Shown: positions 1 through 10,681 of the stretch, piece by piece
Numbering within the stretch: the stretch's first letter is position 1
Layout: every line of letters starts with the position of its first letter
From: a virus
Length of the DNA: 64,000 bases
Strand: one strand, 5' to 3'
Virus record (IMG/VR): IMGVR_UViG_3300020122_000238
Span: 124,001 to 188,000 of that record
Translations under genes and position numbers: made by a program
Notes under the pieces: generated by a model
The model's database searches: none
Seen by the model: only the letters and a program-made list of their open reading frames with translations
Told to the model about the DNA's origin: nothing

Positions 1-2
1 CC

Positions 3-785
3 TACAGCAAAGCGTACTACCAGGATCACAAGGGCGTGATCAACGACCGTATGGTGGCCATCAACCGTCGCCGCCGTCACGATCGCTACGAGGAGATCCA
101 GAAGCTCAAGGCCATGCCATGCACCGATTGTGAGCGGAGCTATGACGCCTACGTGATGGACTTCGACCACCGAGATCCGACACAGAAGACGATGGATGTG
201 TCCCTCATGGTCAAGCGGATGTTTGCTTGGAAGACTGTTCTTGCCGAGATCGTCAAATGCGACATCGTTTGCGCGTGTTGCCATCGGAAGCGGACGTACC
301 ACGGAGACAACAACTACCGCACACATCGCCATCTATTTAACATGGCGATCCTCAACGAGCTGAAGGCCACAACTCCATGCCTCGACTGTGGGGGCACTTT
401 TCTCGCTTGCCAAATGGACTTCGACCACCTCGGCGCAAAGGTCTCCAATGTCGCCCGCCTGGTTCCTGGTCCACAGGAACCGCTTCTCGCTGAGATCCGG
501 AAGTGCCACCTCGTCTGCGCCAATTGTCACCGCATTCGAGGCTTTACAGGCGTTCGTAAGGATGCCCCCGAGCACCCCGAGATGTTGATTGCTACTTTTC
601 TGGAGATCGCTGCCCGCACCCCCTACCCCCAGGATGGACGACGAGCTGACTTCCCTTGGGCTCCTCTTGTAGGGACTATGCCTGACAAGGAGATTGCCAA
701 AAATTCAGGAGTCTCGCAAGCCATGGTTGCATGGGTTCGTAGAAAGCGAAGGGTTCAACCCTTCAAGAGAGTGGCACCATGGTGA
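3..785 (+). CDS. HNH endonuclease-like protein, 5' end outside window
   Basis: The frame is open to the left edge, so the true start lies before the window (the first internal start is GTG at 36). Two tandem zinc/HNH-like modules are visible. Each has a CxxC pair, then MDFDH, then a CxxCH segment (VCACCHRKR and VCANCHRIR). The last 40 residues (DKEIAKNSGVSQAMVAWVRR) look like a helix-turn-helix, as in many phage homing endonucleases. The double module is unusual. The stop overlaps the start of the next gene. The HNH-like fold is clear; homing activity is inferred. Confidence 0.75.
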   Translation, partial: YSKAYYQDHKGVINDRMVAINRRRRHDRYEEIQKLKAMPCTDCERSYDAYVMDFDHRDPTQKTMDVSLMVKRMFAWKTVLAEIVKCDIVCACCHRKRTYHGDNNYRTHRHLFNMAILNELKATTPCLDCGGTFLACQMDFDHLGAKVSNVARLVPGPQEPLLAEIRKCHLVCANCHRIRGFTGVRKDAPEHPEMLIATFLEIAARTPYPQDGRRADFPWAPLVGTMPDKEIAKNSGVSQAMVAWVRRKRRVQPFKRVAPW

Positions 786-3364
786 AGTACTTCGGAGCCG
801 CGGTGAGCGGCTATCTGGATCCGTCAGGACGCAACTTCGAGTCGACCGTGAGCCAGGCCGGGAAGCCGGTTCTCGACAAGGAGCTGAACCTCGCAGAGGA
901 CATCGCAGAGGGCTTTTCGCAAGGGCTCGCTCAGCGCATGCCTTCGGGCTGGCTTGCGGATGACTTTTTGGGGACGAGTAGCGCCTCCTCGGGCATCTTC
1001 ACGGCGAGCGTGGTCGCCAACCAGCTCGCGATGCCCAACAACCTCGTTGCACAGGTCAACGGCTGGACGTTCCTCATCGCCCATACCAACGCGAACGGGT
1101 CCAACAAGCTAGATATGGGAGCGGCTCCCGCTGGAGCTGGGGCCAACCGAACGGATCTCGTTGTCCTGGAAGTCTGGAGGGCTCTCATCTCGGCCTCCCC
1201 CAACGCAACGAACAAGAGCCCCGCGGGTCGCATCTGGAAAAACGGCAACGTCAAGGTCACCTCTGGCAACGACTTGGCGTTGAACTACGCCGACGACATT
1301 TTGGACGTCAACGTGGGGTTGGAGACCACCAAGAGGGTTCAGCTACAATACCGGCTGAGGGTCCTTCATGGGGTCGACCTTTTCGCAACCCCCTACGGGC
1401 TCGATGACCCGACTGTGGTCGCGAATTCAATCCCGACCAACGCGGCCACTCCGGATGGAGTGGCCACACTTTTCGCCTACGACAACCAATCACCGAGTGG
1501 CGACCCTGGTCTTTGGCTCGCCGGGGATGGGGACCCCACGAACACCTTGGGAACTGTGGATGGGTACATGTACGCCATCCCTCTCCTTGCGGTGTTCCGG
1601 CGGAACACCACGGCGTTTGCACGCAACACGAACCACAACGGAGGGGTCGCGAGCCCGGGGCCGAGTGATCGTCCGGATGGGCTTTTCCACGACATCTTTG
1701 CTGCAAAGGATGTCGCTGATCTCCGGCATGCTGTGAGTCCTTCAGGCTGGGACTACCGCGAACTCCTGGAGAAGAGCTTCAATGCGCTCCTCGATAACTC
1801 GATTCAGACGGATTGGACGTCGACCGTGATTGGTGGTGGATCCAATGGGCACACGGTCCTCTGGGCTGACTCGATTGGTATCTCGAACGCCAACGGCGGA
1901 GATGGGACAACGACTGGGTCGACACCTGGAGCAGCTTTCATTGGGGAGTTCGATGCTGCTCGGAGGTCGTTCTCGGATCGTGTGATCTACGAGATCATCA
2001 CGGTTGCTGTGCCGGCTCCTGGTGGGGGGTGGGTTGATGGCTCAGTGGTCACGATCGACCCTACTGCCTTGGCAATCTACCCGTACCCCGCCTTCAACTG
2101 GGCGTCTTACAACCCTGCCTCCGTGTCCTTCGTGGACTACCTGGGTGCCCAATGGATTGGGGATGGCAGCGGGAAGGTGACTCGGGATGCCATCAACGGG
2201 GTTTATTTCGTGACAGGGCTCGGTGAGGTTCCTGTGAACACCATTACGATCACGATGGGGATCCTCTTCGGGTTCGGTTTGACGAACGAGACGCTGTACG
2301 TGGATCTCTTGGTGGCCTACCCGGCTGGGATTGGTCTCTCGAAGACGCCGACCACATCGTTTGGGGCGGCTTCCTTTGAGGTGAACAACCCTCTGGCTCT
2401 ACCGGCCCCCTCCCCCATTTCGTTTTCGGCTCTGGCGTCAACGAATGCCATCGATGCCCCCCATCGCGAGGTGCGGCTCCAGTACAACACGTCAACGATC
2501 ACGCTGACGATGGACGCGGACACGACTCAAATCGCTACGCGCTACCGACTTCCGGAACGGGCAGAGAGCATCGTTTCTGTGCTCAAGAATGGGTCCCCGA
2601 TCTCGGGGACGACATCGCTGCACTTCAGCGGGCGCTACTTCGATTTCACAACCGAGTCAACGACCCCTGGGGATGTGCTCGACATCTCCTACGTGGCTAT
2701 TCGACCGCTCCCTCAGAACGGGGAGCAGTTGACGGTCTACTACGAAGCGCGGGCCCCTCAAACGGCTCGGTCCGAGCTGCTCGGGATGACCCTGACTTTG
2801 ACCCCGAGGCTTGTCGGTGAGTCCCTCTTCGCTTTCTCCACGGGGAGCGGGTCTCAGGATGAGGGTTATCCTTTCCCCTTCGCCTACGTCCAGGTGGGAG
2901 GCATCTACCCGACGGACGGCGGTTCCTTCAATGGGGACCATGAGCTGACGGGCTCGAAGCAACTCTCGGTGATGAACTTCAACGCCTCGACGGGCTTCCT
3001 CAAGTTGCCGCTGTACGTGCCTTTCGTCCCGAGCCCGGAAGCCATGACCTTCGACCGTGATCTTGTGGACACTGATATCGAGGGGCGTAGTTTCTTCAAG
3101 TCCGTGCCTGGAGGGTATACCCCCAACGCCTACGCGCAGAGCTTGTCTGATGCAAAAACGCACCGAGATGTTCTCCCGGTGCTCGCGGAGCTTTCCTCGG
3201 ATTCACCGTTGGGCTTCCGTGGTCAACTCGTTCTCGTGATGCTCGTCCGGAATGCTCCGCTCGACGATGGGAATTGGGTGGCTTTTGACTCCAATCTCTC
3301 TCTGAATACGACGACAGCAGGTGTAGTCCGCATCAAGGGCAACCCGCTCTCTCGGAGGTTCTGA
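779..3364 (+). CDS. Large virion structural protein, paralogue of 6139-10449
   Basis: 861 residues, rich in Thr, Ser, Gly and Asn with many beta-type stretches, typical of tail, baseplate or fibre proteins. Its first ~330 residues align by eye with the 1436-residue protein at 6139: both share a DPxG start, QxGKPxxDxxLNL, an xVxLEVW/FMEVW segment, KRVQLQYR/QRVQLQYR and RPDGLF..DLRH. I do not recognise a named family. It starts an operon of long structural genes whose stops and starts overlap (TGATG at its end). Exact position in the virion is unknown. Confidence 0.7.
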   Translation: MVKYFGAAVSGYLDPSGRNFESTVSQAGKPVLDKELNLAEDIAEGFSQGLAQRMPSGWLADDFLGTSSASSGIFTASVVANQLAMPNNLVAQVNGWTFLIAHTNANGSNKLDMGAAPAGAGANRTDLVVLEVWRALISASPNATNKSPAGRIWKNGNVKVTSGNDLALNYADDILDVNVGLETTKRVQLQYRLRVLHGVDLFATPYGLDDPTVVANSIPTNAATPDGVATLFAYDNQSPSGDPGLWLAGDGDPTNTLGTVDGYMYAIPLLAVFRRNTTAFARNTNHNGGVASPGPSDRPDGLFHDIFAAKDVADLRHAVSPSGWDYRELLEKSFNALLDNSIQTDWTSTVIGGGSNGHTVLWADSIGISNANGGDGTTTGSTPGAAFIGEFDAARRSFSDRVIYEIITVAVPAPGGGWVDGSVVTIDPTALAIYPYPAFNWASYNPASVSFVDYLGAQWIGDGSGKVTRDAINGVYFVTGLGEVPVNTITITMGILFGFGLTNETLYVDLLVAYPAGIGLSKTPTTSFGAASFEVNNPLALPAPSPISFSALASTNAIDAPHREVRLQYNTSTITLTMDADTTQIATRYRLPERAESIVSVLKNGSPISGTTSLHFSGRYFDFTTESTTPGDVLDISYVAIRPLPQNGEQLTVYYEARAPQTARSELLGMTLTLTPRLVGESLFAFSTGSGSQDEGYPFPFAYVQVGGIYPTDGGSFNGDHELTGSKQLSVMNFNASTGFLKLPLYVPFVPSPEAMTFDRDLVDTDIEGRSFFKSVPGGYTPNAYAQSLSDAKTHRDVLPVLAELSSDSPLGFRGQLVLVMLVRNAPLDDGNWVAFDSNLSLNTTTAGVVRIKGNPLSRRF

Positions 3365-5502
3365 TGCCCAGCTCGAAGAATCCGATCACCGTCGTCGTCC
3401 CCGGCCCCGGTAAGCTCCCGGCGAACGTGGCCAATGCTTCGGCGTTGCTCTTTCCGGCTGGCGGGGCGTCAGGGGTGAGCATCTCCAGCCACATCACGGA
3501 TCCGACCGACGCGCACATGTCGTCCGCGATCGGAGTGGCGGCAACCGACCCGGTGACTTCCGAACCTCTTCTGGAGAGTGCTGGCGGGATCATTCGCGGA
3601 GAGAGCGTCTTTGACTTCATCCGGCAGTTTAAAGACCTCGCTCCGATTCCCCCCAACACCCTGGGGTCGGACGACCCTACGACCCCAAACTCGGGGGCCC
3701 CTTACTGGGGGGATCCTATTTCTCTCACGGGTGTCAACGGGGCATGGTCTCAAGACTCGACACATGGTCGAGTGACTCGTTCCTTGATGCCTGCCTTCGG
3801 GGTGACGAACACCATCACGGGGTTTCTCTATCCCGCAGATCGTGGAGTGCTCGCGATCTACAAGACGACGGCCACGAACTTCTTTGACAGTGCCAACACG
3901 ACACTGGTCGGGGCTCTCTGGTTGGGGGGGTCTACGTCCCCTGCGTACAGCGTGCCCTACGCAGGCTTTGATGAGGCTCTTCGTGCCGTGGGGCAAGCGG
4001 ACTACAGCCCCAGCCAGTCGGGTATCGACACGATCACGCTGCAATATCGCGGCCCGCAGAGCACGAACAGCATGGGGGGTAACTATTCACCATACCCCCA
4101 AAACTTCTCTGCGTACCAGATCGCTGAGTACAGATACTCCTTCAACATTGCTTCGGGGGACAATGGAAGCTACCTCCTGATTCATTGGAAGGAGTCCTAC
4201 GCGACTACCCTTGCGTCCATTCAGCCGGCTGGGTTGACGTCGTTGACGTTCGTCGAGGCCAACTGTTATTCGGCGACTCCGTCGTCCTCCTTCTTCGAGA
4301 ACGTCATTCGGACGAGTATCTACGCTGATGCGACGGCAACTCTCCCGACAAGTGTGTCTCTCACCACGGCACCCGCGGGTACAGTGACAACTGCGCTGAC
4401 TTCCGGCGTGCCTTACTACAACAGCTCGAACCTCGCATTCACGATCACAGGGATCGCCAACAATTTGTTCGCGAACTCCTACTACACGAATACCAATGTA
4501 ACCTTGGCGGTGCCCCAAGGTTATACCTCGACCACTACGCCGATTGCGATCGACTGGTCAGATTTTGGGGGTCCCGTTCATGCGTTCGACCTTTTTGCGT
4601 CGCCCTCCTACATCTTCAATAACGCGACTTCTTCGTCCTTTTCCAATGGGAATCCCCCGATGCCTGGCACGGTCGTGAAGTTCAACGGCGTTGCACTTCA
4701 GGTCCTTGGGTCGAGTCCACAATGGCCACACGCCGTGATCCGCCTTCAATACCAGGCAGCATTTCGGTCTCCCTTGGTGGTGCAAAGCACGGAGAAGTAC
4801 ATGTACAACTCCCTGTCCTTGCCCGCGTCAACGAACACGCTTGAGCTTTTCAGCGACGAAGTCTATCGCCATGTGGGTTCATTCACGGCGGCATCGTCCA
4901 CCACCCCCATCATCCCGGTGGGCGGGAACAAGTACACCTCTGCCACTGTGATCACGTCCAACAACGGTGAACTCCAGTGCAGTCTTGGGTACTTGACGTA
5001 CCCTAGCGTCAACTACACGTCAGGGTACTTCCCGGCGACGGGTCCGGATTACGCGGCTGTCTTCTCTGGTGATTCTTCTACCCATATCCGCCGGTACATC
5101 CGTGCCTTCGATACGGGATTTCCGACCAGCACCGGCAAGCTCAGGCTACGGGGGTTGAACCCAGCCGACTTTGCTTCTGGGGGTGTCGCGTATACCGGAG
5201 CTGAGGTCGCCGACCACCCCGGAGGTGCCATCGTTCAGGTTAAGGTTCCTGGGGTCACGGGATGGCTGGACGTGGGGCGAGCCAAGGGAGATCCCGACCT
5301 CACCACGGTGGACTTCCATGGGTGCCGTACCCGGCTCACCATCTCCCCTACGATTGTGGAGAATGTGTATGTGGAGTATGACACGACCCTCCCCACCGTG
5401 AACAATGGGAGCGGGCGCTACCTGATCTTCGTTCGAGTGAGCTACATCAAGAGCACGGGAAACGTGCGAGTTCTGTCTGAACTCGAATGGACAGCGGAAT
5501 GA
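3364..5502 (+). CDS. Virion structural protein, likely fibre or appendage
   Basis: 712 residues with low charge and very high Ser/Thr/Tyr/Asn, typical of beta-rich phage appendage proteins. Near the N terminus, SSHITDPTDAHMSSAIGV resembles the 'DPTxAHxASAI' segment common in tail fibre proteins. The start overlaps the preceding stop by one base. No catalytic motif was seen. The structural role comes from composition and context. Confidence 0.65.
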   Translation: MPSSKNPITVVVPGPGKLPANVANASALLFPAGGASGVSISSHITDPTDAHMSSAIGVAATDPVTSEPLLESAGGIIRGESVFDFIRQFKDLAPIPPNTLGSDDPTTPNSGAPYWGDPISLTGVNGAWSQDSTHGRVTRSLMPAFGVTNTITGFLYPADRGVLAIYKTTATNFFDSANTTLVGALWLGGSTSPAYSVPYAGFDEALRAVGQADYSPSQSGIDTITLQYRGPQSTNSMGGNYSPYPQNFSAYQIAEYRYSFNIASGDNGSYLLIHWKESYATTLASIQPAGLTSLTFVEANCYSATPSSSFFENVIRTSIYADATATLPTSVSLTTAPAGTVTTALTSGVPYYNSSNLAFTITGIANNLFANSYYTNTNVTLAVPQGYTSTTTPIAIDWSDFGGPVHAFDLFASPSYIFNNATSSSFSNGNPPMPGTVVKFNGVALQVLGSSPQWPHAVIRLQYQAAFRSPLVVQSTEKYMYNSLSLPASTNTLELFSDEVYRHVGSFTAASSTTPIIPVGGNKYTSATVITSNNGELQCSLGYLTYPSVNYTSGYFPATGPDYAAVFSGDSSTHIRRYIRAFDTGFPTSTGKLRLRGLNPADFASGGVAYTGAEVADHPGGAIVQVKVPGVTGWLDVGRAKGDPDLTTVDFHGCRTRLTISPTIVENVYVEYDTTLPTVNNGSGRYLIFVRVSYIKSTGNVRVLSELEWTAE

Positions 5503-6116
5503 GCACCCACTACTTCATCGACTACTTCGGGTCCACTTCGTACGCTCGGGTTCAGGATGTCCGTACCACGATCTCTGGGCAGAGTGTGGCAACGGGCTCG
5601 ATGGTGATCCGAGTCCCGGACTCGATTCCTATCGCCTACTCTGGGTACGCCTATGATGTGCTGAGCCAGAAGCACACGGGACAACTGGCTCAATACCCGG
5701 GGTACACCAACATCGTGTACGACGATCTCCTCGATACCTCCGGGATCGATCTTGGGAGTTCGAGGTGGCTCTATACTGGGAAACGAGGAGCTGTGTCTCT
5801 CCGTGACAGCTCCTCGTTCTTCCGAACCCTGCCTGTGGTTCTGAACAGCACGCCGACCCAAGCGATCTTCGCTTGGGAGGCGTTTGGGTACGACCTTCTC
5901 GACTTCGCTTCGGAGAACTTGGTCTTGACCTATAGTGAGGCGAATCCTGGGCTCTTCTCGGCTCTGGTGAGCTTCGATGGGGGGGCCACGTATATCAGTG
6001 TGAATGACGGCACCCCCTTCCAGATTCCAGTGGGCCAACAGGGGTCTACCTTCGTGATCCAAATCTCGGGCTATAGCTCCAGGCTCAACCTGGGGGCTTG
6101 GTCGCTAGTGTATTGA
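5499..6116 (+). CDS. Small virion structural protein
   Basis: 205 residues with the same Ser/Thr/Tyr-rich, beta-type composition as its neighbours. The start chosen is the ATG at 5499, which overlaps the previous stop (ATGA). An in-frame ATG lies 12 nt earlier at 5487. No recognised family; assigned to the structural operon by context only. Confidence 0.6.
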   Translation: MSTHYFIDYFGSTSYARVQDVRTTISGQSVATGSMVIRVPDSIPIAYSGYAYDVLSQKHTGQLAQYPGYTNIVYDDLLDTSGIDLGSSRWLYTGKRGAVSLRDSSSFFRTLPVVLNSTPTQAIFAWEAFGYDLLDFASENLVLTYSEANPGLFSALVSFDGGATYISVNDGTPFQIPVGQQGSTFVIQISGYSSRLNLGAWSLVY

Positions 6117-6138
6117 TTCGATCCCCCAATAGATCCAC

Positions 6139-9100
6139 ATGACAAATCTCGGCAGCGGCGTTTCTCGGGTTCTGGACCCCACTGGAACTTCCTACACAGA
6201 GGTGATCTGGCAACAGGGAAAGCCCCCGATGGATGCCGATCTGAACCTCCTCCAGGAGCTTTCGCAGAACTTCTGTCGGCAGATCGTCATGCGTGGCACG
6301 CCGAGTGGGTGGCTCAGCAATGAGACCAACGCGACGGAAGACTACGTGACCAACTCGATCTGGTCGAACTGGTTCCAGTTCGGTCGGCAGAGGACGGGGG
6401 AGAAAGCGGCCATCGAGTGGGCAGCCGTCAACGGTTGGCTTGTGCCGGTCATGGGTACGAAGACGGGGACGCCGCCGGGCAATCCGGACGATGTCAACAC
6501 CTGGAATGTCATCGCCCTGGATCCGCCTCCCTCGAACTCGGGGGACTTCCGGATCGACTACGTCTTCATGGAGGTGTGGCAGGCTCGGATCCCGACCAAC
6601 CCATCGACGCTCAACAAGCCCGCTGCAAACTCGGTCTACCGCTACGGCAACGTGGAAGGTGGGTTCACTTTCCTCACGGACGACCTCATCGACCCGGCTC
6701 TCGGGTTCGAGACCACGCAGCGTGTCCAGCTCCAGTACCGGATCCGGGTGGTCAAGGGGCTCGTGGGGCTCACGAGCTACCCGTCGGGATTCGATCCTGT
6801 GGTCGTGAAGGCGCAGGGCGGAGCGACGACGCCTTCGAGCTATGTCTTCACGAACATGCGGAAGGACCTCGGGGATGCAGGTTTGTGGCGAGCTGGCGAT
6901 GGGGTGCCCTCCAATGCCTTCGGGACGACTGACGGCTATGTGTACGCGATCCCCATCGCGTCGATCTTCCGTCGCAACTCGGTCGCCTGGAACGGGGACC
7001 CGGCACAGAACCTCAATGGAGCCTTCAACCGCAACACGACGGCGGTTGATCGGACGGGGATCAGGACCTTCTCGACGACGGCCACGCTGGCGTTGGACCT
7101 CTCGGCTTCGGCCGTCTCGATCCAGCTCGTGTCCTCCTCGAACATCCCCCTGCCTCTCGCTCCGACGCTCCCTGTTCTCATTCAGATTGGGGACGAGATT
7201 CTCACCTACTCTTCTGTCTCGGGATCTCCTCCGATTCTGGGGGGCCTGACTCGGGGTGTGAACGGTTCGCGAGCGGAGACCCACAAGGCTGGGACCGTCG
7301 TCACCATTCTATCGGGACGCCCCGATGGGCTTTTCTCCGATCAGATCGCCGCGACGGACATCCTGGACCTCCGGCATATTGTGAACCCTAACGGGTTCAA
7401 CTACGACGTCCTTCTCAGAATGAACCTGGACAAGATGCTCCGGGGTCAGATGAGGGCGAACTGGAAGCGTTCTGGAGCTGGGCCGCAAGGTCCTTTCGTC
7501 TTCTACCAGGACAAGATCGTCAACGGGTCATCTGCACTTGGGGTCACCAAGCTTGATGGGCCGGACAACATTCGAACGGTTTTCTCGGATGCTGCTGTCA
7601 CACAAGCCGTCGAGCTTGTGGTGAAGGCGAACTCCGTTTCTTTGCCGGCAGCAGTGAACGTTGCATGGTCCTTGACCATGAACGCGAACCACGTCACGCG
7701 TTCGGTTACGAATACCTTCAGCCCACTCGATGTCATCTCGATCCCGGTAGCCCAGCTCAAGGCGGGGCTACCGGGAGGAGATTCTGATCAGATCCGATGG
7801 CTCACTGATTTCGAGGGGAATGCGGTTGTTCTTCGGATTGATGGGGAGTTGAATCCGATCCACGCGAGTCATTTCACGGTGACTCCGGCATCCCCGACTC
7901 CGACGGATGACTTGGTCATCACGCTTGCGTCAAGCTTCCCCTCGACGACCAAACAGATATACATTACGGCGCACGTTCAATACGGCCCGGGACGAGGACT
8001 GGCTCGCCGGCCGGATGCTTTGCACTCGCTGGCTTTCATCAATCCGAGCACGGAGCTGCTCCTTCAGACAGCCGCAGTCCCTCTGGCCAACCAGACGCTC
8101 CGGACTTCATGGCTTGCACTTTGGAGCAAGTTCCGTGGAGCGACCTACCAGGGTCTTCTCCCTGTCACGGCGGAAGCCTATGCCGACCTCGGAAGCAAGA
8201 CGGTGGCGATCACCCCCTTCCGTCGCATTGATTGGCCGGATGAGTTCCGGACGATGGATGGTACAGGAGCGAACCCGAACGCCACAACGTTCGTTACCAG
8301 CGTCAATGGTGCTAGCTCTGGCACCACGACATTGACCGACACTCTGGTCAATTTCACATCGTTGGGTGTTGTCGTGGGCGATGTGGTCACCATTCCCAGT
8401 GGTGTTCGCACAGGGAAGTACTTGGTGACTCAAGTGTCTCCTGGAGGAGACACCACGAAGATCGTGCTCGATCGTGCAACTGCTTCTGGGTTCACTTTCG
8501 ATTTCACGATCTCGCATGCTCAAGGAGTAATGCCTCTCCTCAAGTCTGACGGAGTCACTGCGAAGTGGACGACGACGGATCCTCTCCAGCTCTTCTCGGG
8601 TACGACTGAATCGACGGCTGCAACGAAGAATATCTACGTCACGATGCCCCGACACATGGTGCCTGGATGGGGAGCGTTTTACGTCCCTGTTCTTTGGCAA
8701 GACAACGGGGTCTTCGCTGAGGGAATTGACTTCATGTTGATCAGTCGGAAAGGGGGCTCTCCTTTCGCCGACAGCGACAAGAACTACTGCCCCTACTCGA
8801 ACGGACCGTTGACGTACGCTGCCTTCTCGACGTTGAACTTCAACCCTCCGGCAATGACGGCAACCTACAACGCGGCGTTCTCTTTTGGTGGGAAGACATT
8901 TGCGGGTATGCGGTTCTACACGGATACCCGAGGTCTCGGCCGAGAAGGGCTGGAGCTGCCTCCTTTCTACGGGATCTCCAGGTTGTTTGCGGTCTACGAA
9001 GCGGACGACTACAAGCTCAACGGGTCGGCGTACGACGCTACCACGAGGAATCTCACGGGCAGCGGGGCAACGAACCTCCTTCGGCAGAACTTCGCAGGTC

Positions 9101-10449
9101 CGACCTGCTGGGTTGAGCTGGATGCCGATGGCGACTCGACGTTCATTCTCAACGCTGCGGTGATTGACCTCGCACGTTCGCCGAACACGATCGCCACCTT
9201 CGCTTCTGGCAACTACGTCATCGAGTCGAACATCTTCGGCTTTGATCGAGGCTCCTTCGACATCACGAAGGACTTCCGTTTGGTCCTGACGCGGCCGACG
9301 AGCGCGGGTCTCATGCGGAGCCAGGCAGCGGATACGGTGACACGAGCCAACAACTTGGGAGTCGTCGTCGCGGGACCTGTTGGGGTTCTCCCGGGACCTG
9401 TCACGGTCTCGGACCAGATTGTGGCCAACTACTCCCGGACGGTCTACCAGGGCGATGCTTGGGGGTCGCAGACCAGCTACACGGACATCGGGTACGCCCC
9501 GGGGCCCATTCAGTCGGGATCTGCCTTTCAGGTGGCTTCCACTTCTCTCGATGCAGCGAACCTGACGCGGCCGAATCAGAAGGTCTTTGAGGTGCTCGCG
9601 TCGATCGGCTTCACGACGACACTGGGTACGGGTCGGCTCTCGGGGGACTCCGTTTCACAGGTCATCGATCTGCGTAACGTCAGCTACGAGGACACGACAG
9701 ACTTCCCTCCCGTCACGTCCATTGCGGCTCGCCCTCCCATCTTCCCGGCGGCATTCAGCAGTGAACCCAACACGGTGAACATCGGGACGGAGTATCACGG
9801 CTGCACGGAGCGGCTGCCCCTTGGGGCTCTGTGCCGAGACAAGGACTTCCGAGGAGGCACCATCAACTCCACGACTGACATGCCCTTCGTCTATCTCCAG
9901 GACTGTGGGATGGGCTTCCTGGCAAGTCAGGGCAACGCCAAGAAGCTGGAGCAGACGGAGGTCAACGTCTCGTCCGCCTCTGTCATCACGGGAGCACCCG
10001 GAGACATGGGGGTACATGTCGATGGGGAGCAGGGGAACTACTCTCTCCTCACGAACTTCAGGACCTACCGGGGTGGAAGTCTCTACTGTGCTTCGGGGTC
10101 ACACCCTGGGGGAGAGATGGCTGTCGTGCATCCCACGGTCAGCGCCCCGTCAGGGCGGACGAACGTGATCACGGCACGGGCCTTCCTCGTGCGGAACACG
10201 GTGACTCTGGTGGGCTCGACGGAAGTCTCTGCCGGAGACGAGCTGATGATGGTGGTCGTCACGACGGCCATCCTCATCTCCGATACAAACGGTCACCCGG
10301 GGCTTGTCGTCATCGGGACGAACGGGACTGGGGAAGGGTACTCGGCGGCAGACATCTACCGCATCGAGGGACACCCTCTCGTCTCGAACAACAGCCGGTT
10401 CACCATCGACCCGTCGACCATCCCGCTCACGATTTCGCTGAAGGGTTGA
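6139..10449 (+). CDS. Giant virion structural protein (baseplate or fibre-like)
   Basis: 1436 residues, the longest gene here. The N-terminal third is paralogous to the 861-residue product at 779. Between the shared blocks lies a separate insert (about residues 300-400) with an EILTYSSVSG...LTRGVNGS pattern, as seen in phage tail-associated proteins. A second insert near residue 715 (VNGASSGTTTLTDTLVNF) also looks like a discrete beta domain. No enzymatic motif was found. Modular growth by domain insertion is my inference. Confidence 0.65.
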   Translation: MTNLGSGVSRVLDPTGTSYTEVIWQQGKPPMDADLNLLQELSQNFCRQIVMRGTPSGWLSNETNATEDYVTNSIWSNWFQFGRQRTGEKAAIEWAAVNGWLVPVMGTKTGTPPGNPDDVNTWNVIALDPPPSNSGDFRIDYVFMEVWQARIPTNPSTLNKPAANSVYRYGNVEGGFTFLTDDLIDPALGFETTQRVQLQYRIRVVKGLVGLTSYPSGFDPVVVKAQGGATTPSSYVFTNMRKDLGDAGLWRAGDGVPSNAFGTTDGYVYAIPIASIFRRNSVAWNGDPAQNLNGAFNRNTTAVDRTGIRTFSTTATLALDLSASAVSIQLVSSSNIPLPLAPTLPVLIQIGDEILTYSSVSGSPPILGGLTRGVNGSRAETHKAGTVVTILSGRPDGLFSDQIAATDILDLRHIVNPNGFNYDVLLRMNLDKMLRGQMRANWKRSGAGPQGPFVFYQDKIVNGSSALGVTKLDGPDNIRTVFSDAAVTQAVELVVKANSVSLPAAVNVAWSLTMNANHVTRSVTNTFSPLDVISIPVAQLKAGLPGGDSDQIRWLTDFEGNAVVLRIDGELNPIHASHFTVTPASPTPTDDLVITLASSFPSTTKQIYITAHVQYGPGRGLARRPDALHSLAFINPSTELLLQTAAVPLANQTLRTSWLALWSKFRGATYQGLLPVTAEAYADLGSKTVAITPFRRIDWPDEFRTMDGTGANPNATTFVTSVNGASSGTTTLTDTLVNFTSLGVVVGDVVTIPSGVRTGKYLVTQVSPGGDTTKIVLDRATASGFTFDFTISHAQGVMPLLKSDGVTAKWTTTDPLQLFSGTTESTAATKNIYVTMPRHMVPGWGAFYVPVLWQDNGVFAEGIDFMLISRKGGSPFADSDKNYCPYSNGPLTYAAFSTLNFNPPAMTATYNAAFSFGGKTFAGMRFYTDTRGLGREGLELPPFYGISRLFAVYEADDYKLNGSAYDATTRNLTGSGATNLLRQNFAGPTCWVELDADGDSTFILNAAVIDLARSPNTIATFASGNYVIESNIFGFDRGSFDITKDFRLVLTRPTSAGLMRSQAADTVTRANNLGVVVAGPVGVLPGPVTVSDQIVANYSRTVYQGDAWGSQTSYTDIGYAPGPIQSGSAFQVASTSLDAANLTRPNQKVFEVLASIGFTTTLGTGRLSGDSVSQVIDLRNVSYEDTTDFPPVTSIAARPPIFPAAFSSEPNTVNIGTEYHGCTERLPLGALCRDKDFRGGTINSTTDMPFVYLQDCGMGFLASQGNAKKLEQTEVNVSSASVITGAPGDMGVHVDGEQGNYSLLTNFRTYRGGSLYCASGSHPGGEMAVVHPTVSAPSGRTNVITARAFLVRNTVTLVGSTEVSAGDELMMVVVTTAILISDTNGHPGLVVIGTNGTGEGYSAADIYRIEGHPLVSNNSRFTIDPSTIPLTISLKG

Positions 10450-10450
10450 T

Positions 10451-10681
10451 ATGGGGATCCAGCACCTTTCGTATCACGACATCCCGCCCGAGAAGCGACG
10501 GAAGGGGGCGGAAGAAGCTCGGAGGAGGGTTCAGGCTCTCCTCTCGACGCCGCTTCTTTCCGCGGACCAGGTGAAGGCTCTCCAGGAGCAGATTCGTCGC
10601 ATCGATCAGTGGGAACGAGGGGATCTTGATCCCCTTATGCCTCTCGATAATCGAGGCGATTCCCATGAGCACACAGGTTGA
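10451..10681 (+). CDS. Small helical protein, unknown
   Basis: 76 residues, strongly charged and helical (EEARRRVQALL...VKALQEQIRRID). It starts 1 nt after the stop of the giant structural gene and overlaps the next gene by 17 nt, so it is part of the same operon. Function unknown. Confidence 0.6.
   Translation: MGIQHLSYHDIPPEKRRKGAEEARRRVQALLSTPLLSADQVKALQEQIRRIDQWERGDLDPLMPLDNRGDSHEHTG

Noticed and set aside
6085-7284. 399-residue minus-strand ORF
   Set aside because: Arg/Pro-rich shadow of the structural gene.
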